The notes under the pieces: generated by a model
Seen by the model: the letters and a program-made list of their open reading frames with translations, nothing else
What the model was told of the DNA's origin: nothing
Database searches by the model: none
Origin: Luethyella okanaganae
Lineage (GTDB): Bacteria > Actinomycetota > Actinomycetes > Actinomycetales > Microbacteriaceae
Length of the DNA stretch: 64,000 nt
NCBI RefSeq assembly: GCF_042660285.1
Contig: NZ_JBHSTP010000003.1
Coordinates: 186,001 to 250,000, forward strand
Direction of reading: 5' to 3'
Position numbers and translations under genes: made by a program
Shown: in pieces, positions 42,773 to 51,032 of the stretch
How the letters are laid out: the number at the start of each line of letters is the position of its first letter
Position numbering within the stretch: the first letter of the stretch is position 1

Positions 42773-43378
42773 TCAATCTCCGGTGAGGATGCCGCGGAGA
42801 TAGGCCGCGAGGATTGGCTCGATGGGTCTGACGGCTCCCAGCATGAGTCGTTGGAGGACGAGTGAATCGGTGAGGGCGAAGAGTTCCTCGGCTCTTCCCT
42901 TGGGGTCAGGGACTCCTGCCTGTGCGAGTGCCGATGCTGCCGAGTGGCGGAGCTTGACGTGGACGTCGGATTTCTCGGTCAGTCTGGCGCGGAGGGCCGT
43001 ATCGTCTTCGAGTTCCAAAAGGAGCGCATAACGGGCTCGCATGTCGTCGCGGCGGGAAGAGAGCGTCTGGATCAGGGCCGCAATCTGGCGGGCGAGCGTG
43101 GCGGCGTCGAGGCGCCTCTCCCCGTGCGTCGCAGTGTCCAATCTGCTGGCGGCCTGCTCCGCGTCTGCGATCGAGCGCTCAGCGAGGACGGAGACGATGA
43201 GGTCGATCAGCGCGTGGCGGGTCGGAACGTAGTACGAGGTCGACCCTTGCGGAATGCCTGCCTCCCGGTCCACGGCGCGGTGGGTGAGCGCACGGACTCC
43301 ATCGCGAGCGATGATGCGGACGCCGCTTTCGGCGATCAGCTTTCGACGGTCGACACCGCTGCGTTCGGAGGCAGGCAT
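42773..43378 (-). CDS. TetR family transcriptional regulator
   Basis: 201 aa. N-terminal HTH (about 10-55: LIAESGVRIIARDGVRALTH, then REAGIPQGSTSYYVPTRHAL) and a helical ligand-binding C-terminus. Divergent from the FAD monooxygenase gene, with two inverted repeats in the 66-nt spacer; by the usual logic it represses both genes and is released by a compound the monooxygenase modifies. Confidence 0.9.
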   Translation of the reverse strand: MPASERSGVDRRKLIAESGVRIIARDGVRALTHRAVDREAGIPQGSTSYYVPTRHALIDLIVSVLAERSIADAEQAASRLDTATHGERRLDAATLARQIAALIQTLSSRRDDMRARYALLLELEDDTALRARLTEKSDVHVKLRHSAASALAQAGVPDPKGRAEELFALTDSLVLQRLMLGAVRPIEPILAAYLRGILTGD

Positions 43379-43388
43379 GACACAACTT

Positions 43389-43398
43389 TACAGGTGTA
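43389..43398. promoter_or_regulatory. TetR operator half 1
   Basis: TACA-GG-TGTA perfect inverted repeat (within TTACAGGTGTAG), 11 nt upstream of the TetR ATG. Same pattern as the second site 32 bp away. Confidence 0.55.
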
Positions 43399-43419
43399 GA
43401 GTTGCCCGGGACGAGTGCT

Positions 43420-43431
43420 CTACATTTGTAG
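43420..43431. promoter_or_regulatory. TetR operator half 2
   Basis: CTACA-TT-TGTAG perfect inverted repeat, ending 13 nt before the monooxygenase ATG. The centres of the two sites are 32 bp apart, about three helical turns, so two dimers could bind the same face. Confidence 0.6.
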
Positions 43432-43444
43432 TGGGAGGTTGTTC

Positions 43445-44605
43445 ATGAGAGTGGCAGTGGTGGGATCCGGTATCGGTGGCCTCTGTGCCGCCGTGGGCTT
43501 GCAGAGGGTCGGCGCGGATGTCGTGGTCTTCGAGCGCGCGTCCGAACTGCGGCCCGGTGGTTCTGGACTGTCGGTCTTCGGCAACGGCGTGCGGGCTCTG
43601 GAGGCACTGGGGCTGGGGGAGGGGTTCCGGGCGATCACGGACGCTACGGCGTCGTCGTTTCGCGGTGGGCAGCGCCGCCCCGACGGGTCGTGGTTGTCCA
43701 CCTACCCGATGGACGCGTTGACTCGGCTCCGGGTGGTCGATCGAGCCGAACTCCATGCACTGCTGGTCTCCTCCCTCGAGGCGGGCGCCGTGTGCGCGGG
43801 ACACCGTGTTCTCGACGTGTCATTCGAAGGGCATCTCACCTCTGTCGGACCGGACGGCCAGGAGATCGCCGAGTCGTTCGATCTCGTGGTGGCGGCGGAC
43901 GGGCTGAGGAGCGTCGTCCGGCGCAGGTGTTTCGATGACCCGGGCGTGGTCTATGCCGGCTATTCGACGTGGCGCGGGGTCACGGAGCATCCTGTTGATC
44001 TGGGCGGGGAAGCGGGCGAGAGCTGGGGTGCGGCTCGGCGGTTCGGCATCGCGCCGCTCGCGGACGGCCGAGTGTACTGGTTCGGAGTCATCACCACACC
44101 GCAGGGCACGCAGTTCGACGATGACGCTGCCACGCTGAACCAACTCTTCGGCGGATGGCACCGGCCGATTCCGGAGCTGATCGCAGCCACTCCGAGCGAG
44201 CGAATCCACTACCTTCCGATCGAGGAGCTCGCCAGACCTCTTGGCTGCTTCGTCCAGGGTCGCGTCGTCCTGCTGGGTGATGCGGCACACGCGATGACAC
44301 CAAACCTCGGACAAGGCGGCGGTCAGGCGATGGAGGATGCCGCGACTCTCGCCGCACTCGTCGCTTCGTTCGCGAAGGACGCGACACCTGACGCTGGCAG
44401 GCTGACCGCCGCGTTGGAACGCTACGACGAGCTCCGCAGGCCACGAAGCCAGCGAATCGCTCAGCAATCTCGACTGGTCGGGCAACTCGCACACATCCCC
44501 GGTCGGGCTCTGTCGCGTCTGCGCGACCTCGTGCTGACAGCCACACCGCAGTCGGCTCTGCGACGCCAGCTGGACGGGCTGCAATCGTGGACACCCCCGG
44601 TATGA
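43445..44605 (+). CDS. FAD-dependent aromatic-type monooxygenase
   Basis: 386 aa from the ATG at 43445 (GGGAGG 8 nt upstream). Class A flavoprotein monooxygenase: dinucleotide motif GSGIGGL at residues 7-13, the DG motif in AADGLRSVVRR and the GD motif LLGDAAHAMTPNLGQGG. NAD(P)H-dependent hydroxylation of an aromatic or antibiotic-like substrate is expected; the substrate cannot be named. Regulated by the divergent TetR gene. Confidence 0.9.
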   Translation: MRVAVVGSGIGGLCAAVGLQRVGADVVVFERASELRPGGSGLSVFGNGVRALEALGLGEGFRAITDATASSFRGGQRRPDGSWLSTYPMDALTRLRVVDRAELHALLVSSLEAGAVCAGHRVLDVSFEGHLTSVGPDGQEIAESFDLVVAADGLRSVVRRRCFDDPGVVYAGYSTWRGVTEHPVDLGGEAGESWGAARRFGIAPLADGRVYWFGVITTPQGTQFDDDAATLNQLFGGWHRPIPELIAATPSERIHYLPIEELARPLGCFVQGRVVLLGDAAHAMTPNLGQGGGQAMEDAATLAALVASFAKDATPDAGRLTAALERYDELRRPRSQRIAQQSRLVGQLAHIPGRALSRLRDLVLTATPQSALRRQLDGLQSWTPPV

Positions 44606-44746
44606 CGGCGAGCAGAAACGGAAGCTTCGCGAATACCTCGACCTCTGACCAGCCCAGCAATGCGCTTAGCGCCAACGGCTGCACGGACACTACTCAACCT
44701 TCAGTGCAGGTGACGTGAACTTTCAGAGAACGGCCATGGCGATCTG

Positions 44747-44776
44747 TTGACCCCGATTTGTTATGTGCCACATAAT
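44747..44776 (+). promoter_or_regulatory. Promoter and operator of the MarR operon
   Basis: TTGACC (44747-44752), 18-bp spacer, CATAAT (44771-44776). A perfect palindrome TTATGTG-C-CACATAA (44761-44775) covers the -10 box and is the probable MarR autoregulatory operator. The first T of the -35 box is also a TTG in frame with the gene, which can mislead start prediction. Confidence 0.75.
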
Positions 44777-44782
44777 GATGTG

Positions 44783-45223
44783 GTGGACGGTGACGAAGGC
44801 GCAGGGGTCGGGGCGATACGTGCCTGGCTACGACTGAACGCGGCGCTGGCGGAGTTCGATCGTCGTCTGCGAGCAGAGTTCGGCGTGACCGGCGGGCAGC
44901 TCGCGATCCTGCGGATCATCGGGGAGGGCGAGACGACGCTTGCCCGGCTGCGGGCGCAGCTGGTCATGCATCCGGCGACGCTGGGGCAGCTGATCGACCG
45001 GGTCGCGAAGCTCGGGTTCGTCGTGTTGGATCCCTCTCCTGAGGATCGTCGTTCACGGCGGTTGCGGCTGACCGAACAGGGACGCAGCCTGGTGCGGGAC
45101 GCGCCGCTGGCCGGTCCGGTGCGTCTGCGGGCGACAGTGGAAGTCGACCGCGCGAGACGACTTGCGGTTGCGTTGGAGGATGCGGTCGAGCTGTTCGGAC
45201 TGGACGAGTGGGCGCTCTCATGA
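44783..45223 (+). CDS. MarR family transcriptional regulator
   Basis: 146 aa if it begins at GTG 44783, exactly 6 nt after the -10 box (leaderless); GTG 44780 is equally possible, and TTG 44747 is rejected as part of the promoter. Winged helix at about 35-110: GQLAILRIIGEGETTLARL, the recognition helix MHPATLGQLIDRVAKLG and the wing DPSPEDRRSRRLRLTEQG. Heads a three-gene operon. Confidence 0.88.
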   Translation: MDGDEGAGVGAIRAWLRLNAALAEFDRRLRAEFGVTGGQLAILRIIGEGETTLARLRAQLVMHPATLGQLIDRVAKLGFVVLDPSPEDRRSRRLRLTEQGRSLVRDAPLAGPVRLRATVEVDRARRLAVALEDAVELFGLDEWALS

Positions 45224-45480
45224 CTTGTGCGCTCGCAGAGGTGGTGAACATCGGCCCGCGCCTGGCGGCGGGTCTGCGCGGGATCGGCATCGATGACCTC
45301 GAAGAGTTGCGGAGGGAGGGTGCCATGCCCGTCTGGGAAAGGCTTCGCCGCGTTGACTCGTTCGACTGCGTCCACAGTCTGCTCGCCCTTGAGGGGGCCA
45401 TCCAAGGCGTTCGCTGGCACCTGCTCCCGGTCGAGCGTCGCACCGAGCTGGCAGATTTCGCCCGCAGGAGGAACTCGTGA
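45220..45480 (+). CDS. TfoX C-terminal domain protein
   Basis: 86 aa from the ATG overlapping the MarR stop. It is a stand-alone TfoX_C domain: NIGPRLAAGLRGIGIDDLEELRR helix-hairpin-helix, then HSLLALEGAIQGVRWHLLP. In other bacteria such domains occur alone as small, possibly DNA- or protein-binding proteins; the role is unknown. 4-nt overlap with the VOC gene. Confidence 0.82.
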   Translation: MTCALAEVVNIGPRLAAGLRGIGIDDLEELRREGAMPVWERLRRVDSFDCVHSLLALEGAIQGVRWHLLPVERRTELADFARRRNS

Positions 45481-45873
45481 ACATTCTCGGCATCGACAAC
45501 ATCGTGATCGACGTCCCCGACCTCGACTCGGCACGTCACTTCTATGGCACGGTCCTGGGCTTGACCGAGAAGTACGCCTTTCCGGATCCCGGAATCGTCG
45601 GCTATCGCATCGGCGTCGAGGAGCCCGGCTTCGTCGTCCGGCTCGCGGGGCCGGGCACTGTCTCCGGTGGACACGGCGCGCGGGTCTGGCTTGAAGTCCC
45701 GGATGCGCGCGCCGCGGCGTCCCGTCTCGCAGAAGCCGGCGTCGCACCTCTTGGTGAGCCAACGCGGATCCGCACCGGGTGGGTCGTTGAGGTCGCGGAC
45801 CCGGCGGGGGAACGTCATCGGCCTCACCGACTACGCCGCCGCGCCCGATCTCGCCAGACAGCCCATGCTCTGA
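45477..45873 (+). pseudogene. VOC/glyoxalase-like protein, frameshifted near the end
   Basis: Starts at GTG 45477. Residues 1-110 are a clean vicinal-oxygen-chelate fold (INIVIDVPDLDSARHFYGTVLGL-type opening, VEVPDARAAASRLAEAGV). In the run of five G at 45806-45810 the frame is lost: with four G the sequence would read VADPAGNVIGLTDYAAAP and stop at 45873, the standard VOC ending. As given, it runs on in a different frame to 45947 with an unrelated basic tail. Either a sequencing error or a recent loss. Confidence 0.8.
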
Positions 45874-46297
45874 AAACCCGGACTTGCTCCATGAACCACA
45901 CGACCCGCATTGCAGGGTCGTCGAGGAATTCGACGCGCAGCTGCTGAATCTGGCGATGAAGCATCGGGTTCGGTGGCGCCGGCCGTTAGAGTCGTTGTGA
46001 TCCGACGCGCGGGAGAGGCTGGATGCGGCGTGAATAGTTCTGTGCTCGTTCATACCGGGATCGGGCAGCGGCCGGTCTACTTCCACCTTGACTGTGATGT
46101 TGTGGCGGCACTCGGTCCGCTGCTTCGTTAGGCGGGTGCCTGCCCCGCCCGGTCAAAGACGGTGCGGTCAGAGCTGACCAGCCTGTGCACGGGGCGGGGC
46201 CCGCGACCGTCCGCAGGGGTGGCGGTGGTGTTGAGCCGGACGACGAATCCCGGTTCTTCATCGCCGATGCGGTATCCGATCAGGTGGGTTCGGGAAT
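45874..46297. other. No recognisable gene
   Basis: 424 nt between the VOC gene and an ABC-F remnant. One short frame (about 45872-46000) reads plausibly as protein (VVEEFDAQLLNLAMKHRVRW) but has no start and no family. The rest is non-coding in appearance with several stops in all frames. Confidence 0.5.
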
Positions 46298-46435
46298 GAG
46301 GTACTTTTCGACGGAACCGTGCTCGCCGTCACCCACGACCGCTGGTTCGCGCGGAGTTTCGACCGCTTCCTGAGATGCACCGGTGCCCGGCTGCGGTCGG
46401 TCGCCACCGCAGGCGATCCCGCGCTCGTTCGCTAG
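46298..46435 (+). pseudogene. Remnant of an ABC-F ATPase C-terminus
   Basis: 45 codons. FDGTVLAVTHDRWFARSFDRFL matches the H-loop region at the end of the second ATPase domain of ABC-F proteins (consensus GT-(L/V)-x-x-V-(S/T)-HDR-x-F). Nothing upstream belongs to that family. Its TAG stop overlaps the -10 box of guaB3. Confidence 0.6.
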
Positions 46436-46444
46436 GGTTGAGAC

Positions 46445-47569
46445 GTGAGCATGGAGATTGAGATCGGCCGATCCAAGCGGGCGCGGCGCGTATATGCCTT
46501 CGACGACATCGCGATCGTGCCGAGCCGGCGTACTCGCGATCCCGAAGACGTCTCCGTCGGCTGGTCGATCGACGCCTATCAGTTCGGCATCCCCTTCCTC
46601 GCTGCGCCGATGGACTCGGTCGTGTCGCCCACGACGGCGATCATGATGGGGCGGCTCGGCGGGCTCGGCGTCCTCGACCTCGAGGGACTGTGGACGCGCT
46701 ACGAGGACCCCGAGCCGTTGCTCGCAGAGATCCGCGGCCTGCCGGTCGGGCAGACGACGGCCAGGATGCAGCGGATCTACTCCGAGCCCATCAAACCCGG
46801 GCTCGTCACGGAGCGCCTGGCGGAGATCCGCGCGGCGGGGGTCACCGTCGCCGGCGCCCTCTCGCCGCAGCGCACCCAGGAACTCTATGAGACGGTTGTC
46901 GCGGCCGGTGTCGACCTGTTCGTCATCCGCGGTACGACCGTGTCGGCCGAGCACGTCTCCAAGAAACAGGAACCGCTCAACCTCAAGAAGTTCATCTACG
47001 AACTCGACGTGCCCGTGATCGTCGGCGGTGCGGCGAGCTATACCGCTGCCCTCCACCTCATGCGCACGGGTGCGGCGGGGGTGCTCGTCGGCTTCGGGGG
47101 AGGGGCGGCGTCCACGACCCGCGCGACGCTCGGCATTCACGCCCCCATGGCCACGGCGGTGGCCGACGTCGCCGGAGCCCGCCGCGACTACATGGACGAG
47201 TCCGGTGGGCGTTACGTGCATGTCATCGCCGATGGCGGCCTCGGCTCGTCTGGCGACATCGTCAAGGCGATCGCCTGTGGCGCGGACGCCGTCATGCTCG
47301 GCACCACGCTCGCCAGGGCCACGGACGCCCCGGGCGGCGGCTTCCACTGGGGGGCGGAGGCGCACCACCCCAAGCTTCCGCGCGGCAACCGCGTGCATGT
47401 CGGCACAATCGCGCCGCTCGAGGAGATCCTCTACGGCCCGGCGCCCGTCGCCGAAGGAACCGCGAACCTCGTCGGTGCGCTGCGCCGCTCGATGGCGACC
47501 ACCGGGTACTCCGACCTCAAAGAGTTCCAGAGGGTCGAGGTTGTTGTGGCTCCCTACCGGGTGAACTAG
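46445..47569 (+). CDS. guaB3: GuaB3 family IMP dehydrogenase-related protein
   Basis: 374 aa. IMPDH/GMPR barrel without CBS domains: start VYAFDDIAIVPSRRTRDPEDVS-type segment, ADGGLGSSGDIVKAIACGADAVML, and the GuaB3 ending around LVGALRRSMATTGYSDLKEFQ. The residue aligned with the catalytic Cys of GuaB is Ser223 (in GGGAASTTR). TAGGGT (46433-46438) is 6 nt before GTG 46445, a leaderless start. GuaB3 usually neighbours guaB in actinobacteria. Confidence 0.93.
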   Translation: MSMEIEIGRSKRARRVYAFDDIAIVPSRRTRDPEDVSVGWSIDAYQFGIPFLAAPMDSVVSPTTAIMMGRLGGLGVLDLEGLWTRYEDPEPLLAEIRGLPVGQTTARMQRIYSEPIKPGLVTERLAEIRAAGVTVAGALSPQRTQELYETVVAAGVDLFVIRGTTVSAEHVSKKQEPLNLKKFIYELDVPVIVGGAASYTAALHLMRTGAAGVLVGFGGGAASTTRATLGIHAPMATAVADVAGARRDYMDESGGRYVHVIADGGLGSSGDIVKAIACGADAVMLGTTLARATDAPGGGFHWGAEAHHPKLPRGNRVHVGTIAPLEEILYGPAPVAEGTANLVGALRRSMATTGYSDLKEFQRVEVVVAPYRVN

Positions 47570-47619
47570 CGTCGGAGGAGCAGCAGTCCGGCAATATGGG
47601 GTAGCACGGGAGGCATGGA

Positions 47620-49359
47620 ATGGCCAAGTTCAAGACGGTTGCGCGTTCGACGAAACTGGGACCGGAGGAGCGGACCGCCGCCCTCGCCCGGTTGAAGGAG
47701 AAGGAGCTCGACATCCTCGTCGTTGGCGGTGGCATCGTCGGGGCCGGTTCCGCGCTCGACGCCGTCACGCGTGGACTGAGCGTCGGGATACTGGAGGCTC
47801 GCGACTGGGCGTCGGGAACCTCGAGTCGGTCTTCGAAGCTTGTGCACGGCGGCATCCGGTACCTGGAGCAACTCGACTTTCGTCTCGTGCGCGAGGCGCT
47901 CACCGAGCGCGGCCTGCTGTTGCAGCGTATCGCTCCGCACCTCGTCAAGCCGGTACGCTTCCTGTATCCGCTCCGGAAGCATGTGATCGAACGGGCGTAT
48001 GTCGGCGCAGGCATGCTGCTCTACGATGTCTTCAGCTACACGGGCGGGCGTCCGCCGGGAGTCCCGCACCACAAGCACCTGTCGAAGCGCCAGGTGCAGC
48101 GGGCGATCCCATCGCTCTCGAATGACGCTCTCATCGGTGGCATCACCTACTACGACGCGCAGGTCGACGACGCGCGGTACGTCGCGTCGCTCGTGCGCAC
48201 GGCCTCTTTCTATGGAGCGCACGCGGCATCCCGGGTGCGTGTCGATGGCTTCGTCAAGGTCGGTGAGCGGGTGGTCGGGGTACATGCGCATGACCTGCAT
48301 ACCGGTGAGCGGTTCGAGGTGCGAGCCAAGCAGGTCGTGAACGCGACGGGTGTGTGGACGGACGACACCCAGCGCATGGTCGGCGAACGCGGCACCTTCA
48401 AAGTGCGCGCGTCGAAAGGCATCCACCTCGTTGTGCCGCGCGATCGTTTCCAGTCGTCGATGGGCCTCTTGCTGCGCACCGAGAAGAGCGTTCTATTCGT
48501 GATCCCGTGGGGCAGGCACTGGCTCATTGGCACGACCGACACGGAATGGAATCTCGACAAGGCACATCCGGCCGCAACGGCCGCCGACATCGACTACCTG
48601 CTCGAGCACGTCAATAAGGTGCTCGCCGTCGACCTGACACGTGAGGACGTGGAGGGTGTCTATGCCGGACTGCGGCCCCTGCTCGCGGGTGAGAGCGATC
48701 AGACCTCCAAGCTCTCGCGCGAGCACCTCGTCGCGCACACCGTACCGGGGCTCGTCGTCATCGCAGGCGGAAAGTGGACCACCTACCGGGTGATGGCGAA
48801 GGATGCGATCGATGCGGCGGTCGACGCGCTCGACGGCAAGATCCCCGTGTCGACGACCCAGGACATCCCATTGCTCGGCGCCGAGGGGTACCAGGCCGCG
48901 TGGAACAAACGCGGCAAGATCGCCCGGGCTTTCGGTGTGCACAAGGTGCGCATCGAGCATCTGCTCAACCGCTACGGCACGCTCACTGACGAGCTGCTCG
49001 ACCTCATCCGGTCCGACCCGAAGCTCGGCGACGCACTGCCGGGTGCCGACGACTACCTCGCCGCCGAAGTCGTCTACGCGGCCTCGCACGAGGGTGCGCT
49101 GCACCTCGAAGACGTGCTCGCCCGCCGCACCCGCATCTCGATCGAGGCGTGGGACCGTGGCGTCTCGGCGGCTCCGGTCGCGGCGAAGCTTATGGGCGGG
49201 GTGCTCGGTTGGGACGAGGCGCGCGAGGAACTCGAGGTGGCGAACTACCTCAAACGCGTCGCCGCCGAGCGAGCCTCGCAGGAGCAGCCCGACGACGAGT
49301 CCGCCGACCGGGTCCGCCTCGAGGCGCCCGACATCATGGCGGTGGAGGAGCCGTCGTAG
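47620..49359 (+). CDS. glpD: Aerobic glycerol-3-phosphate dehydrogenase
   Basis: 579 aa. FAD motif VVGGGIVGAGSALDAV at about 35-50, GTSSRSSKLVHGGIRYLEQ substrate region, IGTTDTEWN, and a C-terminal domain with YAASHEGALHLEDVLARRTRI. Membrane-associated; passes electrons from glycerol-3-phosphate to quinone. GGGAGG lies 10 nt before the ATG. Confidence 0.96.
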   Translation: MAKFKTVARSTKLGPEERTAALARLKEKELDILVVGGGIVGAGSALDAVTRGLSVGILEARDWASGTSSRSSKLVHGGIRYLEQLDFRLVREALTERGLLLQRIAPHLVKPVRFLYPLRKHVIERAYVGAGMLLYDVFSYTGGRPPGVPHHKHLSKRQVQRAIPSLSNDALIGGITYYDAQVDDARYVASLVRTASFYGAHAASRVRVDGFVKVGERVVGVHAHDLHTGERFEVRAKQVVNATGVWTDDTQRMVGERGTFKVRASKGIHLVVPRDRFQSSMGLLLRTEKSVLFVIPWGRHWLIGTTDTEWNLDKAHPAATAADIDYLLEHVNKVLAVDLTREDVEGVYAGLRPLLAGESDQTSKLSREHLVAHTVPGLVVIAGGKWTTYRVMAKDAIDAAVDALDGKIPVSTTQDIPLLGAEGYQAAWNKRGKIARAFGVHKVRIEHLLNRYGTLTDELLDLIRSDPKLGDALPGADDYLAAEVVYAASHEGALHLEDVLARRTRISIEAWDRGVSAAPVAAKLMGGVLGWDEAREELEVANYLKRVAAERASQEQPDDESADRVRLEAPDIMAVEEPS

Positions 49360-50807
49360 GTGGAGCGGAGGCGGTTCGGAGCAGGCGGCCCCGCATCCTC
49401 CTCTGCACGAATCATCTTCGAGATCTCGCCGGTTCGGAGACCGTCGCGCTCGAGCTCATGGAGTACTTTCTCGGTGCCGACTGGTTCGTCGACGTCTACA
49501 CCAACGACCTCGGCTCCCCGATGCTCGAGCTGGTGCAGCAGCTGTCGTCCTGGGGACGGCTACGCGTTGTGGTCGCCGATCCGGAAGCTCCTTTTGACGA
49601 CGACTATGATCTCATCTGGATTCAGCACAGCCTCCTACCCCCGACGATGATCGACCGACTGTGCTATCGAGGTATCGAGACTCCCATCGTCTGGCATCAT
49701 CTCTCCGTTTTCATGAACATCGAGATGCCGATTCTGGCCGAGATCGAGAATCGCATTGCCTCGCTGTCCACCGGGATGTCGCCCGCTGCCGTCGAAGCGA
49801 TCATGCTGTTCGGTCTTGATCCTGATCATCTGCTCGTTTTCGATAATCCGGCTCCCGACTGCTTCGCCGACGCGACCGTTTCCGAGAGGAATGGACGGTT
49901 GGAGCGGTTGCTGGTCGTGTCGAATCACGCCCCTGAAGAGGTACGGGAGGCCATGGGACTCGTGCGCGGCAAGGGTGTGCACGTGGAGATACTCGGAGGG
50001 CAAGACGGGCCGCGCCGGGTCTCCCCGGAGATTCTCGGCGAGTTCGACGCCGTGCTCACGATCGGCAAGACGGTTCCTTTCGCGTTGTCGATGGGTATTC
50101 CCTGCTATGTCTACGATCACTTCGGCGGAATCGGCTGGCTGGACGACGGCAACTTCGAGCACGAGCATTTCCACGCCTTCTCCGGGCGGGCGACTCGACG
50201 CATGGCCGCACCTGACATCATCGCTCGGGAACTCGTGGAAGGCTATCCGGATGCGGCCGTCTACGCACGCGACAACCGTTCCGCCTTCGCAGAACGATGG
50301 CGCATGTCGCGGCGTATGTCCGAACTCCTGTCGGATCCACGCATAGAGACGGCGACACCGATCGCGTTGACGGCGGAGCAGGCCAGACGCTACAAGAGCT
50401 TCCTCGAACTCTACGGGGACATCTACAGGCTCGTCGTCAAACTTCAGTCCGATGTGAGGGGACTGCAAGGTGGACTCGCGGAGGCCGAGGCGGAGTGCGC
50501 CGAGTTGCGCGTTCAGCTGGGGATGGCCGAGAGTCGTCATCGGGATTCCGAGGAGAAGGAGAGGGCTCGGCAGGCGGAATGGCGAAGCGCCTACCGCGAA
50601 CTCAGAGGAACTCTCGACTCGCCGATCTGGAGGGTGAGCGCACCTGTGCGCTGGGCGAGAGCCCGCCTCAGAGGGCATCAGCCGTTCCGTGCTGTGGGTC
50701 TCGAATCCATGGATGCTCGCGATCTGGCCGCACTGAATGTTGAGATCCGCCGCTCTCGGTCCTGGCGAATGATCGAGGGTCTGCGCGGCACATCTCCACG
50801 AAGCTAG
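49360..50807 (+). CDS. GT-B-like glycosyltransferase with coiled-coil C-terminus, start unclear
   Basis: About 470 aa. From 49392 the frame reads a Rossmann-type start RILLCTNHLRDLAGSETVAL and continues as a GT4-like protein (DADPEAPFDDDYDLIWIQHS, LLVVSNHAPEEVREAM, SMGIPCYVYDHFGGIGWL), ending with a helical, Glu/Arg-rich coiled coil and a SRSWRMIEGLRG tail. No ATG/GTG/TTG precedes RILLC in frame outside glpD. GTG 49360, one base after glpD, gives MERRRFGAGGP in another frame that would join RILLC if the CCCC at 49388-49391 had one more C. First in-frame ATG is 49458. Confidence 0.75.
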
Positions 50808-51032
50808 CACTCCAAAGCAGGCTGACGGAGCCTGTGATACCAGCCGTGTACGAGGACCTCCGAAACCGTTACGATGTGTGGCGAGGAGCCCGTGGGAATC
50901 GAGAGTTCGATCCTCCGTCGAGTGACTCTATGCTGATGTGCATATCGTGTGCGAACTCTTTATACCTCATTGTTGTCAAGTGACACGGTGCCGACGAGGT
51001 GTCTCGGATAGCACCTGAAGGGGATGACTGTC

